In this document: positions 57,962-64,000 of the stretch, in pieces | Layout of the letters: each line of letters opens with the position of its first letter | How positions within the stretch are numbered: position 1 is the first letter of the stretch | Source: Maratus speciosus | Lineage: Eukaryota; Arthropoda; Arachnida; Araneae; Salticidae | Direction: 5' to 3' | Length of the DNA stretch: 64,000 nt | Assembly: GCA_963932465.1 (NCBI GenBank) | Contig: OZ010786.1 | Span: 532,521,073 to 532,585,072, forward strand | The notes under the pieces: generated by a model | Told to the model about the DNA's origin: nothing | What the model saw: the letters and a program-made list of their open reading frames with translations, nothing else | Databases searched by the model: none | Translations under genes and position numbers: made by a program

Positions 57962-59025
57962 TACTTTCTTCTATCTTTACAAGATGAAAGTATTGGATTC
58001 GTGAAAAATTCCGACTTCCGGTTTTCGACAGATTTATACGTTTTAGAATGCCCAGAACACGATTTAATGGTTTTTAGAAAATGTCTGTCTGTGAGTATGT
58101 CTGTCACTCTGTCACTCTGTGAGTCTGTATGTGACAAAAAAATTGTGGGCACTTTATCTCAAGAACTAATGCACGGAATTTCACAAAACTTCATATTTAG
58201 TTAGACCTTAATATAAACTGGATTTGATTAGTTTTTGGTGAAAATCGCCAGCAGGTGGCGCTGCTATGCGGCATTTTTCACGATTTCCGCAATAGCTATA
58301 TCTAAAGAACTACCGCACGAACTTTTATAAAACTTCAGATTCAGTTAGTCCATGATATAGTTTGGTGCTGATAACTTTTTTGTGAAAATCGCCCAACAGG
58401 TGGCGCTGCTATGCTGCATTATTCATGATTATTGCAATAGTTCTAACTCAAGAAAAAATGCAAGAATTTTCAGCAAACTTCAGTTTTAGTTAGTCCCTGA
58501 TATAAATTAGTGCTGTTTAATTTTTGGTGTAAATCTCCCAACAGGTGGTGCTGCTGTGCTGCATTTTCACGATTTCCGCAAGAACTGTATGTCAAGAACT
58601 ATTGCACGGATTTTCATCAAACTTCAGATTTAGTTAGTCCTTGACATGAATTGACGTATAAATTAGTGCTGTTTAATTTTTGGTGTAAATCGATCAACAG
58701 GTGGCGCTGCTATGGTGTATTTTTTGCGATTTCCGCAATAGCTTTATCTCAAGAACTAACGCTTATATTTTCAACAAACTTCAGATTCAGGTATACCTTG
58801 ATATCCTTTAGTGCTGTTTATTTTTGGTGCAAATCGCTCAACAGGTGGCGCTGCTATGCTACATTTTTTCAGAATTTCCACTATAGCTCTATCTCAAGAA
58901 CTAATGCATGAATTTTCATCCAACTTCAAATTCAGATATACTTTGATATGAATTGGTGCTAAATTCATGTAATTTCTTGTACTATTTTTTGATTTAATTT
59001 ACGTGATTTATATAGAAGAAAGTTT
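57962..59025. mobile_element. TIR element with five internal 145 bp tandem repeats
   Basis: Left ACTTTCTTCTATCTTTAC and right TATAGAAGAAAGTTTTGTGA give an inverted repeat of about 14 bp (ACTTTCTTCTAT). Next to the left end lies a GTCTGTCTGTGAGTATGTC-type microsatellite. Five tandem copies of a repeat with the core CAACAGGTGGCGCTGCTATG follow (GTGGCG or GTGGTG at 58255, 58400, 58545, 58701, 58845). No transposase. It looks like a non-autonomous element that carries a satellite-like array. Confidence 0.7.
58140..58960. repeat. Five-copy tandem repeat, period about 145 bp
   Basis: Each copy has AACTTCAGATT(T/C)AGTTAG-type sequence, TAGTGCTGTTTAATTTTTGG, AATCGCCCAACAGGTGGCGC and CACGATTTCCGCAATAGC. 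Spacings are 145, 145, 156 and 144 bp. The copies differ by scattered substitutions. Confidence 0.85.
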
Positions 59026-62000
59026 TGTGATGGCCACAACATACTAGTTTTAAATTGATTTCTAGGAGCATGCAATATAAGGTGTGATTGTACAAAACTA
59101 TGCATATATGTCACTTTGCAATACCTAATTGATTACTATTATTTTATTATTAAAGTTTTTCAAAAACATCATTTTATGTTAAAAGAAAAATAATAATAAT
59201 TTCGTTGAAATATACACATAATTACAAATTAATTTACAATAAATTAAATGTTTACAAAATATACTTTGAAAATAAGAAGTGTTATAAAAAAAATATAATA
59301 ATAATAAAAATTGATAATAAAAAATGATAAAATTTGGAATACTAGCCTCCCTATTACGCTATACAGTTTCACTCATGCATATGTTATCTTTCAACATTGT
59401 GAATGGCCCGCTATTTTGGAAAAATAATGAATTGTTTAAATTACGTAATTCACCATCTCTTTATTTCTATACTCACTAACGTTCTCGGAAGTATGACGAT
59501 ACGCGAAATTATTAGCACTTATCTTAAATATGCTTATATTTTTACTCAGTTCATAAGCTGAAAACCGAAATTTAAGTAACATGGCTGTTGATGGCAAATT
59601 TTCCCCGTCTTCTCAGAGGGGAATTATTCATTAAAAATACGTTCGGTTATCTTTTTCATACAAAAAACTTTAGGAGATAACGTATTTTGCACATTTTACA
59701 TCGTAGTAAGTACTTTATGTTGCACATATATTTGGGAATATTTAGAAAGATTGGTTATAATTTAAATTGATTTCTGTAAAACCAGATTTTGTTTTAATAC
59801 TGTTGAGGGAATATATGACATGCAGTACCATTGCCATTATCAATCATCTATATAATTGCCATTTCTATATTGGGCTGAATTATTCGCTGATCTGTATTTT
59901 AATATGATATAAGAAACTGGTGGAACCAGAGAGAAAAGTAAAGCTCTATCTAAAAAACGGTACAGTAAAAAATTGGCAAATACATTCAGTTTAAAAAAAA
60001 GTAAGTAGTGCATAGAAAAGTAATGGAACCAGATTATCTGTAAAGCTCATGAAATTACTCAAATTTATGTTGATAGCTGAAAATGTGGACTGAGCATTAC
60101 TGGTGTCTTAAAATCAATCAGGGATGTAAAGGCCATTTTAACTCATTCTGAATTCCAATCATTTATAACTAGTTTAAAAATTTGGGTTCATAGGAATAGG
60201 TTATATGTTGATTTGGTAATGAGCGAGAACATGAGATGTATCGAGAACATGAGAGATCGTTCAGTACGAAGTATGGACCAAATTCCATTCCAGGGGTCAC
60301 TGATAAGCCTGGAAGGTCAAAAACCAAAGTAAGCCTAAAAACCCTAAGCATGCGCGATTCAACCATATGCTAACTACTTGTCTGGCTTAAGTCCATTGAC
60401 ATAAGTTACCCATTTCACAGTAATTACATGAAATAAAAATTATTACGTTAGATGTGTTATGTCAGAAATGTTAATAACAAGGATTTCTTAACAATCTGAT
60501 TATAATAATGTTATACTTAAAATATTATTTCATGGTTTACATTCGTTTAGCTTTGTGGGTTTTAGCTTAACTTGGTGCAATCATGTCCACAGTTCTGGGC
60601 CTGATAGAAATTTTTAGCACATAGCGACACATTTTGTTTACCATACCCAGTACTCATTTTGATTTGATAATATGGTTCTGAATATAAGGCACGAGTAAAG
60701 CTCAGTCTACATTTTCAAATATCAACAAAAATTTGGATAATTTCATGAGCTTTAAAGATAATCTGGATCCATTACTTTTCTACGCACACTTATTTTTTAA
60801 ACTAAAGTTATTTGCCAATTCTTTACTGCAACTCTTTAGATCGAGCTTTACTTTTCTCTCGGGTTCCGCCAGTTTTTTATATCATTTCATACCTTTTTCA
60901 GATCCTTTCAGAAACTTAATCAACCGACTTCAACTAACCAAACAACCGCTCCAAATAACCAACTCAATCAACTTGCCCAACCAACTGCTCCAATCAAAAA
61001 GAAACAGAAACATTGGTTTACCAGAGTATTTTAAGCGCTCGGATGACCCTATTCTTATTGTTAACCCCTCAAGCACACAAAAAGTTAGTGTAAGAAACAG
61101 TCATAAAGAATGAATTAAAACTGCAAAAAAAACTATAAAAAAGGAAAATTTCTGTTTTGGGGACTTAATGGGAATTTAAATTTTTAAAAAGTCTGAAAAC
61201 GAATGAAAGCTGAAAAATGATCAAAAGTGATTGAAAATATTATACAATACACCGGTAAATAATAAAATATTGCTAATATTGGATATTTATAATAATATTT
61301 CATAGGTCAAACTAAAATGCCGCGATAATGACTAATGTATTTACATCTAACTGTAACCATTTATCAAAACATTAGGAAAATTTAAAAATAGGTGTCCTTT
61401 GTAAAGTATGCATTAATTAAGGAGATAAATTACGTAAACGAGTCTATAGACAATTGGCGGATTGTTCCCGGATAAATTATATAATTGAGCCTACAGACAT
61501 TTGCCGCATGTTACCGGGCGTCATTTAGGGCATAATTAACTTAACCGTAAGCGCACGCACCTATTTTTGTAACGCTATCACACGCGTGGGTTAAATCTCA
61601 CCTCATTTTGTCTGCCATTATAGTTTTGGCTTAATATATTTTAAAAGCAAATCTACTACTATAAAATGCATCAGTGCTACTTCTTTTTAGGGAAAAGTCA
61701 AGCGTTTCATATTTATTTTCCGATTTTGTAACAGTTTCTGTTAAAACGACGTTTTATTTTTCTTCTTAGAAAATAGGCAACGATTTGTTTTACTACTTAA
61801 AACATTAATTATTTTATAAAATTAACATTAATTACATTTGATGCTCTTTCGTCAATATATACAGGTAGCTTTTATTTCACTCTTTCAGTAAAATTATTTT
61901 AGTGTGTTATCCCTTAACGAATGAACATATCGAAATGTAACGTTTGTACACGCGCGGAATTATTTTATCCCAAAAGGCATATTTCTCCCCTTCTAGTCAA

Positions 62001-63086
62001 CAAAGAAAAGACATTCCTTCATACAACCTTTCTCAACCTTGACCTTGAAAGGTACAAGGAAGGTCAGAAGTGTCCTCGAGAATTTTATCATTTTTTTCGA
62101 AAACAAATGTGAGTGGGGTGACATTTATCCCAGCGCTTGTGCTGACGCGTTAAAAAAAGGGATAAATTGATTCTGTGTTTTTAAAGCGAACCTATTCCAC
62201 AATCTAATTTTCAGAGAATTGGTGTAATTTGGGACAAAATTCTTTGGGCACATTTCGCTAGATTTACGTTATACTAACCCTATACTAAAATGTATGCTAT
62301 TGCGCCATTTATTTCAAACCTGAACGTGCAAAGATTTTTTAGTACAATTCCAGTATAGCGACCTTAGCGGAATAGAGAAATGGTCCTCGGCTGATAAGAA
62401 AATTTTGCAATATATTTTCGGGCAACCTATTCACTCTTTCATTTCATAAAACAAGCACTTTTTTCAAGATTTATACAATTTGACATAAAGACGCCTTTTT
62501 ATCCGATTTTATGTAGAAACAGAAGTTATTTGTATTTAAAAGACATTAATGATAGACATATATTTATAGTCCATATATAACTAAACACAAAACTCCATCA
62601 ACTTTGTTCTCATAACTGTTTATATTATTTGGTAACAAAACGAAAGTTCTGATGCCCGAATTTCACCAAGCTTTTTTAAAAAAATGAAAGGCTCCTATAG
62701 ATGAAAAGTACCAATTTATTTTTTACAAACCGCACCCAACATTGTGACTCGCTATTTATTGAATAGTTCCGAATCTCTTTTGGCTTTACTTATTATTTAA
62801 TCGTAACCATGTGAAAAAATTTAATTTACTGTTTTTTTTAATTGAAAATATTTTTATTATGAGGAAAGTTAAGTTTTAACTTCGTTTTTCGCGGATTCAA
62901 AAATGGCAATGTTAAGTGCAGTGCTAAGAGACCCTTACAATTTCATGTATGTAGTTTGCGTAAAATGCGATTTTGAAAAAAAAAATTCCATAATATTTAT
63001 TTGAGCTTTTATTTTTAGTATATTTATATTGATTTCATAAAATACTTCTCGAAACTTTAAATGATTACTTTCGCACAAACAATATT

Positions 63087-63087
<1 letters not shown>
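59026..63087. other. AT-rich DNA without recognisable gene
   Basis: Bases 60170-60380 are GC-richer and contain GAGAACATGAGATGTATCGA followed by the similar GAGAACATGAGAGATCG, possibly part of an unrecognised repeat. A 126-codon frame (60733-61113) has no family resemblance. Bases 61440-61640 and 61960-62160 are also somewhat GC-richer without a visible function. Confidence 0.4.

Positions 63088-63139
<52 letters not shown>
63088..63139. repeat. Poly-T tract, 52 bp
   Basis: Uninterrupted T run, the longest homopolymer in the window. The poly-lysine frame on the minus strand is an artefact. Confidence 0.95.
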
Positions 63140-63142
<3 letters not shown>

Positions 63143-64000
63143 TCGCGAAATTGAATCTCATTTGGCGTTATAATGACGTAATTATAACAAAGTGTTTCAG
63201 CATTTAAAATTAAAATGCATGTTTTCTTTGGCACATGAAATAGGAGTATACAATTTTCATGACAATACGTAGGAAAATGCAATGAATACATCCAAATGAA
63301 CTAGCATTTACCGAAAATTTATTTCGTATGACTTAAAAATAAATCTTTCACTTTATGGATGATAATAATAAGTATTAATTTCAGAATATCAGGAGTCTCT
63401 CTTCAGTATGAAACATCATTACAAAGTTATGTCAGTTAAACAGAAATTGACGTCATACATAGCAAACGATTTTTATTATTAGTATAATCTTTTCCTAAAT
63501 TGTTTTCTTGAAATTAAAACACGTATGGTAAAATAAATTTTTTAACTTTAAAAACATTCAAACGAAGACACTACATCATTTTAAAACGTATTTTGTTAAA
63601 CGTTTTAAAGATATATATATATATATAGGAATTTTTCATTTTCTGATTAGAATGACGTCGATTTCAAAAATGCTAAAATACAGCGAAAAAAAATCTGAGT
63701 TTTCATTGGTTCGTAAAAATACAATACAAGTGTTATCACTTTTTTTTAAATATTGTGCCGATGTTTAGGGTGTGGAAACAGGAAAGAAGCGACTGAATTA
63801 GAAAATTAATAAAGGAGATATTTCTATATTGTTAAATTGTGGAAGATATAGCGCTATAATGGTTTTTATGGGTGCCATTAAATGGGCCCGTTTAAATGGG
63901 TGCCATTATTTAATACTCGATATTTTTTGACCCAGCCTTCGAAAGGCACATCACTAAATTAAAAGCGTTCAAACAAGCTATTAACCATCACTGAATGTTC
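63140..64000. other. AT-rich DNA to the window end
   Basis: Only a short (TA)n at about 63611-63626 and a repeated GGGTGCCATTA(AA)TGG phrase near 63870-63910. No gene recognised. Confidence 0.4.

Noticed and set aside
60733..61113. 126-codon open frame rich in N, Q, S and F
   Set aside because: No recognisable domain, and no splice or promoter evidence. The low-complexity AACCAACTGCTCC-type repeats inside it suggest chance. Transcript data could reopen it.
62935..63291. 118-codon frame with poly-lysine
   Set aside because: It depends on a 52 bp T homopolymer.

Overview
This window is strongly AT-rich animal nuclear DNA, almost certainly from an arthropod; a spider or other chelicerate is my best guess, though the sequence does not prove it. 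I recognise no host protein-coding exon. Most open frames are short chance frames in AT-rich DNA. The longer coherent ones all belong to transposable elements: a LINE with an RNase H domain, a BEL/Pao LTR remnant, a Penelope-like element, and mariner-type and possibly Harbinger-type remnants. Poly-A/T tracts, (TA)n and (CA)n runs, and foldback elements (MITEs) are frequent.

Layout, left half. Bases 1-9023 are a tandem array of four 1.8-3.2 kb units in the order A-B-A'-B', so the higher-order period is about 4 kb. A 200 bp piggyBac-type MITE sits in the last unit. Bases 9584-11475 are a palindromic array of 344 bp units, each with a tRNA-like gene (three on the minus strand, two on the plus). 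The whole array lies between 12 bp direct repeats. A 0.9 kb TA-flanked element full of a GTACCTTGGGACA motif follows at 11497-12413. A degenerate mariner transposase lies near 13.2-13.5 kb. Bases 9.2-21.3 kb, apart from these insertions, are the left copy of an old segmental duplication whose right copy is at 48.1-55.5 kb.

Layout, middle. Bases 23255-25214 are an internally deleted BEL/Pao element with two LTRs, a 5 bp target-site duplication and only the integrase left. Bases 27.2-30.5 kb are a cluster of nested foldback elements, followed by a tRNA-derived SINE with an 11 bp target-site duplication (30738-30865). Bases 32023-32975 form a long, nearly perfect inverted repeat. Directly beside it is a nearly full-length LINE on the minus strand (about 32976-38560), with a coiled-coil/zinc-knuckle ORF1 and an endonuclease-RT-RNase H ORF2, broken by only a few stops and frameshifts. 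Bases 38.6-42.4 kb are unidentified and include a 290 bp pyrimidine tract.

Layout, right half. There are foldback elements at 42.4-43.2 kb and 46.7-47.8 kb (the second G-rich). The right copy of the segmental duplication is interrupted by a Penelope-like element (50222-about 51815) with a GIY-YIG domain and a hammerhead-like motif at its 3' end. Two local tandem duplications follow (53.25-54.16 kb and 55.47-56.31 kb), then a TIR element with five internal 145 bp repeats (57962-59025), then AT-rich DNA without recognisable genes to the end.

There is no operon-like cooperation between genes here. What the window offers is a record of repeated insertion. Four insertions can be checked within the window, three against a paralogous empty or single-copy site and one against its family consensus, which fixes their ends and target-site duplications closely.
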